From: Emiliania huxleyi CCMP1516
Lineage: Eukaryota > Haptophyta > Isochrysidales > Noelaerhabdaceae
NCBI RefSeq assembly: GCF_000372725.1
Contig: NW_005194951.1
Span: 110,279-174,278 of the forward strand
DNA: 64,000 nt
Reading direction: 5' to 3'
The position numbers were made by a program, and so were the translations under genes. Below the pieces are notes generated by a model. That model had not been told where the DNA came from. It saw nothing but the letters and a program-made list of their open reading frames with translations, and ran no database searches. Shown here piece by piece: positions 36,564-47,262 of this stretch. Position 1 is the first letter of the stretch. Each line of letters starts with the position of its first letter.

Positions 36564-38312
36564 ATGCCGGCGCGACCAAAGGTCCCGCCTCCAACCACAG
36601 GCTACGTAGCGCAGAAGCGCGCGGAGGACAGCGGGTCCATAAGTGGCGCCTGGCGCCCATGCATGACCTACACGCAGGTGCCCGATATGGTCGACTTCGG
36701 CCCGGCCAGTGTCCTGTATGCCGACGAGATGCCGTACGAGAGTAATGTCACGTGCCTCGTCACGTGCGTGACCGATTGCTGCGTGCCGGTCGCGGCCTTC
36801 TGCTGCTGCCCTTGCAAATTGTGCACCCCGGCGATGACCTACAAACTAAAGGACGAGACGTGGCGGCCAACCAAGTACGTGCTCTGCCACAAGCTGCAGT
36901 CGTGGTTGCTGCGCCACCCGTTTGCCGAGCAGAACCTCTTTTGCTGCCTGAGGCCTCTGGTTAGCATCCACGACGTGGCCGGCTACGGCACGACGATGAT
37001 CAAGGAGTTCCGCAGCACAATTGGTGAGTGGTGGTGCGACAACATGAAGGTGGAGATGGCGCACCCGGAGACGATGAAGCTGATGATGACGTCGCCGCAG
37101 GACGGTGGGCCGGCGCTCGGCCAGGCGTGGCTGCGTCCGGAGAAGCTGCCACGCTCGCCGGACGGCCACAACCTCTTCCTGCTGGCCCTGCCCAACGGGC
37201 TGGGCGGCGAGTGGGCCGAGGGTTCCGCCCGCCACGCGCACCTGCGCCAGATGATCTTCAAGTACCTCATCACCGAGGGCACGACCAAGCGGCAGTCGAC
37301 GAGCGACCCCGTGACGCGGCGGCTCTTTGCCAACCTGCGGCCGGTGGTGCTCTCGGGCGAGTCGTCGTCCGTCTGGACCAAGAGCCAGGACGGCCTCGCC
37401 GGCTTCATGCTGCGCTACATGCACTACGCGCTCTTTGGCCTCGATCTGAGCGACGAGCAGTTTGACGACCTGTGGAGCCTGTACTACTCGCCGTCGCCGG
37501 CGCTGAGCGACGCGTCCTTCATTGTCATCCTCATGCGGTACGTCGGCAACCTCTTCGAGGCCACGGGCAGCCCGACGATGGCGGCGCTGCCCAAGCGGCG
37601 CGCCAAGGCGATCGCCATCTACAAGGCGTCGCCTGCGCTGCAGGGCTACTCGGACGCCGCCGAGCCTGTCCGCCTCGACGACTTCCTCGACGCCTTCGTG
37701 ACGGTGCTCGGGCTCGCGGGCCTGCAGGGGCCGCTCGGCGCGGCCTCGCACCTGCTCGCCAACTACAAGGGCTACATCCCCGAGTGCAAAAGGTACGAGC
37801 CGCCAACGCAGTACGCGTGGGGCTACGGCGACCGCGCCAAGATGCGCCTGCAGGTGCTCGAGACGATGCGCATGCAGCCCGCAGTCTTCGGCTCGGGCCT
37901 CACGATGCCCAAGCCGCTCAAGTGCCCGCAACTTGCCAAGCTGGCGGTGGCGGGCGGCGGCAGCGGCGGCGGCGAACCCGTCGTCTTCCCCAAGGGCACG
38001 GCCGTCCACATCAACTTTGTCGCCTCCAACTTCGACACGGCCGTGTGGGGAGAGGACGCGGGCAAGTTTGAGCCCGAGGCGCACGCGAAGCTCCTCGAGG
38101 GCTACCCCGGCTGCCCCTACCCCAACTTCAACTCGTGGGGCGGTGTGGATGGCGACGGCGTCGACGACGCGGTCGACGCCAGGTCGGACGGCCGCGAGTG
38201 CCCTGGCAAGGAGATGAGCATCACCATGCTCATCGATCTGATCGAGCTGGTGCTGCAGCCGGAGAAGAAGCCGGCGGCGGCGTCGCCGCCCCCGTCGCGC
38301 CGCCGCCACTGA
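36564..38312 (+). CDS. Cytochrome P450-like heme-thiolate protein
   Basis: 582-aa single-exon ORF from the Met in context GCCACGATGCC; an in-frame Met at 36483 is less likely. P450 marks: K-helix ExxR (LETMR, E433-R436), the following PKGTAVHINFVASNFDTAVW and KFEPEAH segments, and a heme-ligand region with Cys546 (DGRECPGKEMS). The usual FxxGxRxC loop is replaced by a longer NSWGGVDGDGVDDAVDARSD sequence, and the I-helix region (FVTVLGLAGLQGPLGAASHL) lacks the common A/G-G-x-D/E-T-T motif. This recalls CYP74-type enzymes (allene oxide synthase/hydroperoxide lyase), but that placement is a guess. The N-terminus has an unusual Cys cluster (CLVTCVTDCC … CCCPCKLC). No obvious N-terminal anchor. 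Confidence 0.7.
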   Translation: MPARPKVPPPTTGYVAQKRAEDSGSISGAWRPCMTYTQVPDMVDFGPASVLYADEMPYESNVTCLVTCVTDCCVPVAAFCCCPCKLCTPAMTYKLKDETWRPTKYVLCHKLQSWLLRHPFAEQNLFCCLRPLVSIHDVAGYGTTMIKEFRSTIGEWWCDNMKVEMAHPETMKLMMTSPQDGGPALGQAWLRPEKLPRSPDGHNLFLLALPNGLGGEWAEGSARHAHLRQMIFKYLITEGTTKRQSTSDPVTRRLFANLRPVVLSGESSSVWTKSQDGLAGFMLRYMHYALFGLDLSDEQFDDLWSLYYSPSPALSDASFIVILMRYVGNLFEATGSPTMAALPKRRAKAIAIYKASPALQGYSDAAEPVRLDDFLDAFVTVLGLAGLQGPLGAASHLLANYKGYIPECKRYEPPTQYAWGYGDRAKMRLQVLETMRMQPAVFGSGLTMPKPLKCPQLAKLAVAGGGSGGGEPVVFPKGTAVHINFVASNFDTAVWGEDAGKFEPEAHAKLLEGYPGCPYPNFNSWGGVDGDGVDDAVDARSDGRECPGKEMSITMLIDLIELVLQPEKKPAAASPPPSRRRH

Positions 38313-38668
38313 GCATGGAGCGACCATGAGAGCGAGGCGAGCAAGAGCACGGCGCATATCGGGGAGAGCGGCATTGTGCACGGAGCAGATGCATCTTGCC
38401 GCTTTTAACGGTATAACGGAGCGTCGCTTAGGCGGCTCCCACCGGTGGTGGACTTGGTGTACCGACTACCGTCTACCGATGTGACTTGTCGTCTGAGGTG
38501 GCGTTTTGTATATGTTTTGAGCTAACCTTCGATGTTATGAAAAATCTTTTTGTTGGCAAGGCTGGCTGTCGCATCGAACTCCACTGTCGAAACTTGAAAC
38601 ATCTCCCCCCCCCCCCCCCCCCCCCGCCCCACCCCCTCCTCACCTGGCGCTGGCCGGGCCGCGCCGCG
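38313..38668. other. Short intergenic region with poly-C
   Basis: 3' flank of the P450-like gene and of NAA35 (convergent genes). A run of about 17 C lies near 38608-38625. No gene seen. Confidence 0.5.
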
Positions 38669-41600
38669 TCACGCCCCGCCCGCCGGCGGCTTTGCCGCCT
38701 CGAGCTTGACGAGCGGGAAATGCGGGTGGGTGGCGAAGCTGAAGGTAGCGACGCGCGAGCCCGCCGGCGGCGGCGCCTTGAGCGCCGAGGCGACGAGCAC
38801 TGAGTTGGCCACCGAGACGCGCGCCTAAGGGACACGTCCGGGAAGTGTCTTCGTGGATCTCGGCTAGACCTCGGCTGCATCTCGGCTCCGATCTCGCCAG
38901 CGAGGTGAGCTCCGCCTTCTCGTCGGGGCTCGGTCCGCCGTCGGGCGCGTGCAGCGCCTGGCCGACGCCAGTTGCGCATCACACATTACTAGTGATGAAC
39001 TCCGGTCCCATCATTTGCAGCGCCTGGTCGGTCGACTTGGCTAGGAAGTGTCTAGGAAGTGTCTAGGAAGTGTCTAGCCTGGTCGACGGCCGACTTGCAG
39101 GTAGTCTGGGAACTGCCTAGGAAGTGTCTAGGAAGTGTCTAGGAAGTGTCTAGGAAGTGCAGCGCCTGGTCGACGGCCGACTTGGCCGCCTACAGGAAGG
39201 CTCCTAGAAGGTTCCTAGAAGGTTCCTAGAAGGCCTGCTCGACGGCCGACTTGGCCGCCTTGAACGCGGTGAGAGCCGTCTGCACAATCTCGTCGGACGA
39301 TCGGCGCGCGAGTGCCTCGCGCTGCTCTCGGAACTGCTCGACGCGGAGCGGCGCCTAGACATTTCCTAGACACTTCCTAGCCATTTCCTAGACACTTCCT
39401 AGGAACTGCTCGACACGAAGCGGCGCCGGGCGGCTGAGCGTGGCGAGGAAGCCTATGGATTAGTGTCACTCTTAGCTACTAACTCATGGCGGCGCTTGGC
39501 GGCTGAGCGTGGCGAGGAAGCCGAAGCGCTGCTCGAAGCGGCGGCTGAGGTGCGTAAACTCGAGGTCCGGCCCGGGCGCGAACTGCAGCCTGATTGACTC
39601 GTCAGTGGTGGCGGAGTGATCAGTCAGCGACTCGAGGAGGTGCGAGTGCGAAAAGCAGGCAGTGGGGTGCCAGACAGAGGACCTGGGGACATGGAGTATG
39701 CGGTGCAGCAACTGCCCCGGCTCTGCTCCGCTCCGCCGTCCGAGCGCCGTCCGAGCGGCGCCAAGCCACTCATGGCGAGGGAGGGGGAGGGGGGGGGCGG
39801 GGGAGGGGGGGCGGGGGGAGGGAGGGGAAGGAGGGGTGGGGGGTGGGGGTGGCTGGTGGGGGGGGGCGGGAGGGGCGGAAGGGGAGCTGCTGCAGCCTCT
39901 GCAGCAGCGAGAGCAGCGTGACGAGGCCAGAGCAGACCTCGCGCGTCGCCAGGCAGAGCAGCACCTGCGAATCAGCTGCCCATGAATGAACCGCTCATGG
40001 ATCAGCTGCCTCATGAATTAACTCTCATTCCCTAGCCTCGCGCGTCTCTAGGCAGAGCAGCACCTGCCGGCAGTCGCAAGAGCACCACTCCGATTAGGAA
40101 TGAGTCGCTGTGAATAGAAGAGCTGTGAATAGAAGAGCTGTGAATAGAAGAGCACCACTCCGAATAGGAACGCGTCGCTGTCATCTCGCAAAGCAGAGCC
40201 GCCGCGCCTCCTGGCGCGTCGCGGGGCTACCTGCCACCGGAGGACGCTGCGGCCCCTTCTCGGCACCTGCAAGACATGTCCAGGACATGTCTTGGGCGCG
40301 TCCCGCCACCGGCGGTCGCTGCCTTTCCTCTCTCGGCACCCCTGTTCTTCTTCTTGCCCGGCTTCTCCTTCTTGCCGCTCGCTGCTGCCGCCGCCACGCC
40401 CGTCGCCTGCACGCCCGCGGCCTGAGTACGGATGGGCACACATGAACGCAGAAGTGTGTGTGGACGCCCGCCGCCTGCACGCCTTCCCGCCTTTTGGCAG
40501 ACGGCGTGCAGCTGCAGCCGCAAGTCGCAGAGGCACTCGCTGTACCAGAACACCATCTGCAGCTCGCAGCCGTGGTAGGTAAATGACTACGAATCGACTG
40601 CGAATCGACTGCGAATCAACTGCTAACTGCTAATTAACTGCCTGCAGCTCGCAGTGATGATAGAGCTCCAACTCGAACCCGAGCAGCAGGAAGCGGCGCA
40701 CCTTAATAGCAGTCCATTCGCAGCTAATTAGCAGTGAATTCAGCTCAACCCCGAGCAGCAGGAAGCGGGCGCACCTTAATTCGCAGTTGATTCGCTGTTA
40801 CTTAGTTCGCTCAACCCCGAGCAGCAGGACGCGGCGCACCGTCTGCAGCGTCTGCACCAGCACCCAGATCCCGTATGGCTGCACGCCTGGCTGCAGCAGC
40901 CCCGCCCGCTGCAGCTGCCCGTCGAGGTCGTCGGCCAACTCCTGCAGCGGCGCCTGGTTCAAGGAGGGGCCAACCACCAATCACACCACCCACCACTGCT
41001 GAGTCCGCCCTCCTCCCCGTCCTGCAGCGGCGCCCAATCGGAGAGGAAGTGGCGGGTGCGCCTAGTACCATACCTCCAGAGTATCGAACCCAGTGTGGGT
41101 TCAGGTCCGTGGGTGGTGTGGTAGGAAGTGGCGGATGCGCCGCCGCTCGCGGGCGCGGTTGTGGCAGCGCAGCCGCAGCAGCGCCTGCACCGCCTGCGCC
41201 AGCTGCCCCAGCCGCTCTGCGCACGGCTCGAGCTTCGACAGCTCGCGGCTCGTGTCGCGGGGAAGCCCCGACAGCGTCACGAATGCCTCCCACACACAAG
41301 GGCCGAGGGGCGGGCGGAGCCCGAGCGAGCATCGCTCGTCCGTCCCTCCGGCGAGCAGCGCGTACCTACGAGAAAAAAGAAAAGTGAGCTTTTCTTTTTT
41401 TAGCCTCGCCCGTCCCTCCGGCGAGCAGCGCGTACCTACGCCCGACCAGTGTGACGCCTCCGAGAAGAGTCGCGCGAGCCTCGACTCGCCGCGAGCAGCG
41501 GCGTACGAGCGCGCGATCACGCCGACGCCGCTCGGCCCGACGGCGGAGCGGCACCTTCGTCCATTCACCGGCGCCGTAATCAACCACGACTGAGGACTCG

Positions 41601-43422
41601 CTGCCGCCTGACGGTGGAGCGGCACCAGCGGAAGAGGCCGTCCAGGTCTGTGACGGCGCCGATGGAGAAGGCGGGCTGCAGCTGGGCGAGGAGGGCCTAG
41701 GGTTAGGGGCCCAGGGGAGGTGAGGGCGCGAGGCCAGGAAGAAGGCGGGCTGCAGCTGGGCGAGGCAGGTCCTCGAGCCGCTCCAGCGCCGCCGCACGCG
41801 AAGGGACGTCCACCTGTGGGTGAGGGGGTGGGGGTGGGGTGAGGGTGGGGGTGGGGGTGAGGGTGAGGGTGAGGGTGAGGGTGGGGGTGAGGGTGGGGGT
41901 GAGGGTGGGGGTGGGTGAGGGTGAGGGGTCAGGGTCAGGGGGCGTCCACCTTGCGCTGCGGCGCGGAGCCCAGCAGCCTGGCGCTCGCACCTGTGAATAG
42001 GAGAGCTGTGAATAGAAGAGCTGTGAATAGAAGAGCCCAGCAGGTGGGCGCTCGCACGGCCGGCAAGGCAGTCGAGCTCGGAAGGCGGGGAGCCGATCTG
42101 CAGGCTGTCGCGCGCAAGCGACAGCTGCGCCGCGCACTTCGCCGCACTCTCGCGGCTGTCCTCGAGCGCCTTTCGCCGCAGACGAGTCAGACACTCAGAT
42201 CTCCCCAGATCTCCCCAGATCTCCTTTCGCCGCAGAGAGTCAGACACGCAGAAAGGGGCCTCCGGGGAGATCGCGATCTGGTCCACTGAGTCTTGGCGGG
42301 GCCATCCTCTCGTCCACGGAAGATGGATGCTAGGACCACAATCAACATCGCCATCATCGTCTACGCGAGCGCCTTGCCTCCCGGCCTGGTCAGCGCGCCG
42401 AAGAGGCAGAGCAGGTGCCTAGAAGAAGAAAACAAGATGAACAAAGACATCGCGACGCGAAAAAAAGAACACGGACGGAGAGCAGGTGCCGCCGCAGCCG
42501 CAGCCGGCATAGAGCTGCCTGCACCACCGCCGCAGACTCGCACTCGCCACCGCCGCCGCCATTGCCGCCGCCGCCGCCGCCGCCGCCGCCGTCGCCGCCG
42601 CTGTCGCCATTGCCGCCGCCCGCCGCCTCGCCTCCGCCTCCCTCCCCTCGCGGGCCGAGCAGCGCCGCGAGCCGCTCCTCCTCCTCCGCCAGCAGCTTCT
42701 CCGCCTATGGGGGGATGGCTCCGGCAAGGTGCAGCGAGGCTGCTGCTACTCCTCTTCCTCCTCCTCCGGCAGCTTCTCCGCCTCTCCCGCCGCCACGTCC
42801 TCCCGGAGGTCGATCCCGAAGGAGGAGGGAGCAAAGTCCTCCTCGTCCGACACGTCCGCACGCAGCACGAGCGCGCGCACCTACTCCGCGCAAAGATCCG
42901 CCCACCGATGGGACAGAGACGCTGCCGAGAAGCGTGCTGCAGGGGCCGCAGGAGCGCGCGCACCGCGGCGGCGGACCGCACCGCAGACAGCATCAGCGCG
43001 CGGAGGCGCGCGTCGCACGGCTCGCGCGTCGCGTGCAGCCAGTCGAGCCGAAACACCGTCTGCACCAGAGGCAGCCCCGCGTACCACGCCACTTCGCCAC
43101 AGAGCATCTCGTCGGCGAGCGCGACAAAGGCGCGCAGCGGGAGGTCGGGCGGCGGCAGCGACGGCGGCGGCTGCGTCGCGGTCGCCATCCCCGCGTCCAT
43201 CTGCGGGTCAAACATCTGCAGCGCCGACATCGCTTCGTGCAGCGAGAAGCACGTGCCGTGCAACAGGTCGCCGAGCGCCATCTCGCCCGCCGCCGCGTCG
43301 AGCGTCGGCAGCACGTCCCGCCACACGAGCGTCTCGCCTTTGACGACCTCCTCGAGCTGCTCTTCGCCCGAGGAGAGGGAGAGCGACTCGAGCGTAGCGA
43401 GCGCTGACATGGTGTCGCCCAC
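38669..43422 (-). CDS. NAA35: NAA35/Mak10, auxiliary subunit of NatC N-terminal acetyltransferase
   Basis: NatC acetylates the N-termini of proteins starting Met-hydrophobic; NAA35 anchors the catalytic subunit to ribosomes. The N-terminal signature is clear: LGDLLHGTCFSLHEAMSALQ then MFDPQMDAGM. Placed exons: 42964-43422, 42782-42880, 42490-42704, 42373-42418, 42058-42169, 41950-41990, then one from 41813 down; junctions keep frame. Later blocks include LQPAFSIGAVTDLDGLF, RRFLLLGFELELYHHCELQ with MVFWYSECL, DLEFTHLSRRFEQRFGF, APLRVEQFREQREALARRS and a C-terminus with FATHPHFPLVKL, all in the order expected for Mak10; stop at 38669-38671. Further introns: 41366-41435, 39453-39521, 39355-39426. 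An intron-dense gene in which almost every intron holds tandem repeats bounded by duplicated exon sequence; the middle exons (about 39530-41300) are not fully resolved. Confidence 0.85.
39022..39256 (+). repeat. Four-copy chain of one exon segment separated by minisatellites
   Basis: GCCTGGTCGACGGCCGACTTG and variants occur at 39022-39040, 39077-39097, 39164-39187 and 39233-39256. Between them lie arrays of GTGTCTAGGAA (39041-39076 and 39110-39160) and GTTCCTAGAAG (39200-39232). On the minus strand the segment encodes AAKSAVDQAL of NAA35. Confidence 0.9.
40678..40840 (+). repeat. Three-copy chain of a NAA35 exon segment
   Basis: CCCGAGCAGCAGGAAGCGGC-GCACC is present at 40678-40702, 40750-40775 and 40816-40840, about 70 bp apart. 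The spacers carry GCTAATTA/GAATTCGC-type short repeats. On the minus strand the segment encodes VRRFLLLGF. Confidence 0.88.
41818..41940 (+). repeat. G-rich GGTGAG minisatellite in a NAA35 intron
   Basis: Tandem GGTGAGGGTGGGGGTGAGGG in the 136-nt GT-AG intron 41814-41949, bounded by short copies of CGTCCACCT. G-run spacing is suitable for G-quadruplex formation on the plus strand (inference). Confidence 0.85.
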
Positions 43423-43442
43423 AATTCTTTTTGAGAGCGCTC

Positions 43443-44164
43443 ACTAGTTTCACTCGGATCACTCCTATGCACCTTCGGTGAGGGTACATTGGCGCGTAAA
43501 AGGAGAGTCACGGAATCGCGCGCGCCTCCACCAGGAAGGGCTACGCAGTATCCCTGACATCCCCTGGGATCCTGCCACTGAAGGCGGAGGGTTGGGACTC
43601 AAACGGCTTGGGTTGCTACAGGTACGGAGGGGACCTCAACGTCCTGTAGCCGCCCGCGGCGCCGTAAGGGATCGCACCTCGGACCAGATAGAGAGAACCA
43701 CACCCCAAAGCCACCAGAGAGTAGGCAGGATAGGGTGGGTGGGGAGAAGAAAGAACTGATGCAGCCGAAGGGCTGGCGCAGTAGGAAGGAGAGCCTGGCG
43801 CGGCCAAGGACGAGGAGCGGCGTCATGGCCAGGTGAGCAGGAGAGAGCAGCGGAAGCCGCGCTCATCAGAGCAGCGAGCGGGCGGGAGCGCCCGACACGC
43901 ACGGAAGTTCAAACTTCCGTAAAAGATGAAGTAAAAGATGTCCACGGAGAGTCCGTGAAGGACGCAGAGGCAGAAGAAGAGGTAGGAGAGGAGAGGGTGA
44001 GTCTCCTGCGGGAAACTAGTGGCCTATCACGAGTTAGGGCCCCTACCCCAATCGTTATCGGCGGACTAGTTTCACTCGGATTCACTCCTATGCACCTTCG
44101 GTGAGGGTACATTGGCGCGTAAAAGGAGAGTCACGGAATCGCGCGCGCCTCCACCAGGAAGGGC
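43443..44164 (+). repeat. ~98-bp direct repeats bounding a 525-bp interior
   Basis: ACTAGTTTCACTCGGATCAC … CCACCAGGAAGGGCT at 43443-43542 recurs at 44065-44165 with one indel. GCTC is found just before the first copy (43439-43442) and at the end of the second (44163-44166). The interior has no recognised ORF. The layout recalls a TRIM-like miniature retroelement, but no primer-binding site was recognised. It lies immediately 5' of NAA35. Confidence 0.7.
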
Positions 44165-44165
44165 T

Positions 44166-45215
44166 CGCTGCCCCGCCCACACACCCAGGCCCGACATGCA
44201 CATACGAGACAAACCCGGCGTCCTGCTCTCAAAAGAAAAGAAAAAAGGGAACGAGGAGACCAGCGGGGGAGACTCCCCGCCTATGCAAGCCCCAGAGAGG
44301 GGCCGCCATCGCCGAAGCTGTGCCATCAAAGCATAACTCCAAAACCCGCAGCGGCCCAGGGGGCCTTGGGGGCAGCCTGCCGGACCGCCGCTGCACGGGG
44401 CTAGGCTCCAGAAGATGAGTGGAATTGATGAATTGGGCCGTTGTCCGTGCCTCCCCTCTATACGTCAGAGTGGGACCTACGCCGCGCCGGGTAAGGGGCG
44501 CGCCCGGTCCTCGACGGAGCCGCGCGCCCCAAACGACCCAGGCGGCGAGTAGTCGTCCTCGAACCTTCGACATGTAGTTGCCCATAGTTAGCGCCCGCCC
44601 GCCCCCCCGTCGCTTCGCAAAAGAAAAAACAAAATAAAAACAAGCAAAAGAGAAAGCGAAGCCAAAAAACGATTGCGTAAACGGCGTCACAAAGCCCGTT
44701 GTTCCCCATGTTCCCCACGCCTTTGACAACCACAAGGTCCAACCCTCGCCTTTCCCGTTCCGCTCGCGCTGGCCCGCCGCATCGACGCACATATGGCCGC
44801 GGGGAGCTGCACGCCCGAGCGGCGCGACGCCTCTTGCTCACGCAACCCGCCGCTCCCTCTCCGCTCCCACCATGCGATGCGCTTCGCTTTGGCGCCCGAG
44901 TGGCTACGCCCCCTCTCGGCCTCACAATGCCTGCCACCTCCCGTTCGCAGGTGAGGCTGCTGCCATCGAGGAGCCGCGAGACGCGGCCGCTGCCGCTCGT
45001 TCACCACCCTTACACCGAGCGAACCCGCCCGATTGCCCCCACTCTTTTCCGGCGAGAGCCGAGCGACGCAGCCCGCTCGCTTGCCAATCGCTGCCCGGCT
45101 CCAGTCCGAGCGCCGAGGACACGAGAGAGTGTGCCGGTCGTCGCGACGCTAACGCCGCGGCGTGCTGCCCGTAGGCGTGGCAGTGACCTGGCTGCCCGTA
45201 GGTGTGGCAGTGACC
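44166..45215. other. Intergenic, no supported gene
   Basis: On the minus strand, Met at about 44587 starts MGNYMSKVRGRLLAAW, which resembles the myristoylated N-terminus of ARF-like GTPases, but no G-box follows. Other ORFs lack support. Confidence 0.3.
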
Positions 45216-45750
45216 CCCATATACCCATATACCCCATATACCCCACATACCCCCACATATACTCCCACATACCCCCACATACCCCCTGGACATCTCCATA
45301 GCAGTTTTTGACCCTCTTTCACATGGTCATGATCCCGTAGGTGCTGACCTCTCCGTTCGCCGAGATTGACCCCGAGATCAAGCGTAGATTGACACATGAT
45401 CGCCGAGTCTCGGCTTGACGCCCGGGTGGCCCCGTTGGGACTTCCGCACCTCTTTCTGCGTGGATGGTGCCTGGCCCTCTTTCACTCAAGCTCAAGACTA
45501 TTATCCGTATAACCCCATTATCCGTATAATCCCATGTACCCCATGTACCCCATGTACCCCATGTACCCCATATACCCCCATATACCCCCATATACCCCCA
45601 TATACCCCCATATACCCCCATCACCCCCGACATCTCTGTAGCATTGTGAGACTGACTTTCACATCGTCGTGAGCCTGTAGGTGCTGACCTCTCCATTCGC
45701 CGAGATTGACCCGACGGAGATTGACCCAAGATCAAGCGGAGATAACCATC
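45216..45750 (+). repeat. Duplicated satellite unit with (ACCCCATAT)n
   Basis: Two diverged copies (about 45216-45420 and 45530-45745), each made of ACCCCATAT/ACCCCCACAT repeats followed by GACATCTC … GTAGGTGCTGACCTCTCC … CGCCGAGATTGACC. Confidence 0.85.
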
Positions 45751-45764
45751 GCAGTACTGTTATT

Positions 45765-46137
45765 ACTGGGGACTGGAGACTGTGCAGAGCGGAGACTGTG
45801 CACAGTCTCCAGTAACCAATAAAATAGTACTGCTCTGCACAGTCTAGTAACCAGTAATAATCGGAGTGCTCTGCACAGTCTCCAGTCCCCAGTCATAACA
45901 GGAGTGCTCTGCACAGTCTCCAGTTCATAATAGCAGTGCTCTGCACAGTCTCCAGTAACCAGCAGCAGCAGGACTCTGCACAGTCTCCAATAACCAGTAA
46001 TAATAGTACTGCTCTGCACAGTCTAGTAACCAGTAATAATAGTACTGCTCTGCACAGTCTCCAGTCCCCAGTCATAACAGGAGTGCTCTGCACAGTCTCC
46101 AGTTCATAATAGCAGTGCTCTGCACAGTCTCCACGGT
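45765..46137 (+). repeat. ~45-bp satellite (CTCTGCACAGTCTCCAGT unit)
   Basis: About eight imperfect units of GTGCTCTGCACAGTCTCCAG followed by AACCAGTAATAATAG or CCCCAGTCATAACAG. Confidence 0.9.
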
Positions 46138-47209
46138 CGACTATGAGTTCCGTCGCAATGTCTGCTGCCGCTCTCACTCGGAGTAAAAACGGGGGTGAGA
46201 GCTGTCTCGGTTGAGGCGGTGTCGCACAAGGCGGGGTTCGATGCCGCCAGCAGCTATTAATTCAGTGTAACATTTGCCGAGGCCTTTTCCGCCTCTCCGA
46301 GGAGACAGTGTAACATTGCCGAGGCTTCGCCTCCGAGGACCAATGCAATCTGCCGCCCTCGGGCGGCGCAGCGGTCTGCGTTCCTTCCTGGTCCTTGAGA
46401 TCGGGAGTGAGCGACATAGCTTTGCGATGCGCTGTGGTATGGGCAAGGGTGGGGGTCGCGGCGCTAGTGCATTCCCTTCGGTGTGCGATGCGTTGCATGG
46501 GGAAGGTGGGGGAAGGGGGGGGGCGTGCGAGTGCTCGGGACCGCTATTTGCGGCCCGCCTCCGGCTGGCTGGGCTGCACTCGGCTGGGCTAGAGGGCAGA
46601 CAGCGCTCATGAGATTAACAGCAAAAACAGCAAAGCACTAAGGAAACTGCGCCGCGATGTGCGGCGGGCATATCCCGGGCCTCGCTGAGCTTGGCCGCTA
46701 CGAGCGCCGAGAGGGAGAGGAGCGCGGCCGGCGCCACAGAACGCCGTCGAGAAAAGAATTTGTAGGCGGCGCCGTCGCGTGCGGCGCCGAGGCCGCGCCC
46801 GCCAGCGGCGGCCGCGCCGCCGCGCTCGCCTGCGCGCCAGCTGCAGGCCCAGGCGGGCCGGGCGCCTCAGTTCGGCCCTCCCGAGGGGGGGAGGGGAGCA
46901 AGGGGGTGGGGGGATCGGGGCGGTGGGGAGGGGTCTCGGTTTCGTGTGGCTAAGACTTGCCTTTCAGGGAGGGGCCTCCGTTCAAGCGCTCATCACAGGG
47001 TGAGAGCTGCCTGACGCCTTCCCCTCCTCCCCAGAGGCAGCGAGTAGGCAGCGAGAGGAGGTCTCGAGCGCCTATATGAAGGTATGTGAGATGGTGATGG
47101 GAATGGGTGGTCGGGCGGGCGGGCGGGCGGTCGGGCGGGCGGGCGGGCGGGCAAGCGGGGAGAGGCGGGCGGGCGGGGCGGGGCGGGCGGGCGGGGTGAG
47201 CGGAGGAAT
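46138..47209. other. Intergenic, low complexity
   Basis: No supported gene. 46840-46930 is G-rich, and 47110-47200 is a (GGGC)n/(CGGG)n array. GCCGAGGCCTTTTCCGCCTC-like sequence is partly repeated at 46275-46340. Confidence 0.45.
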
Positions 47210-47225
47210 TGTGTCCACAATCAGC

Positions 47226-47262
<37 letters not shown>

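Noticed and set aside
36846-38381. 511-codon minus ORF opposite the P450-like gene
   Set aside because: High GC makes antisense frames open; composition is Arg/Leu/His-rich and no motif is present.
44229-44792. ARF-like GTPase gene from MGNYMSKV
   Set aside because: No P-loop, DxxG or NKxD motif follows in any frame, so the similarity to an ARL N-terminus is probably chance.
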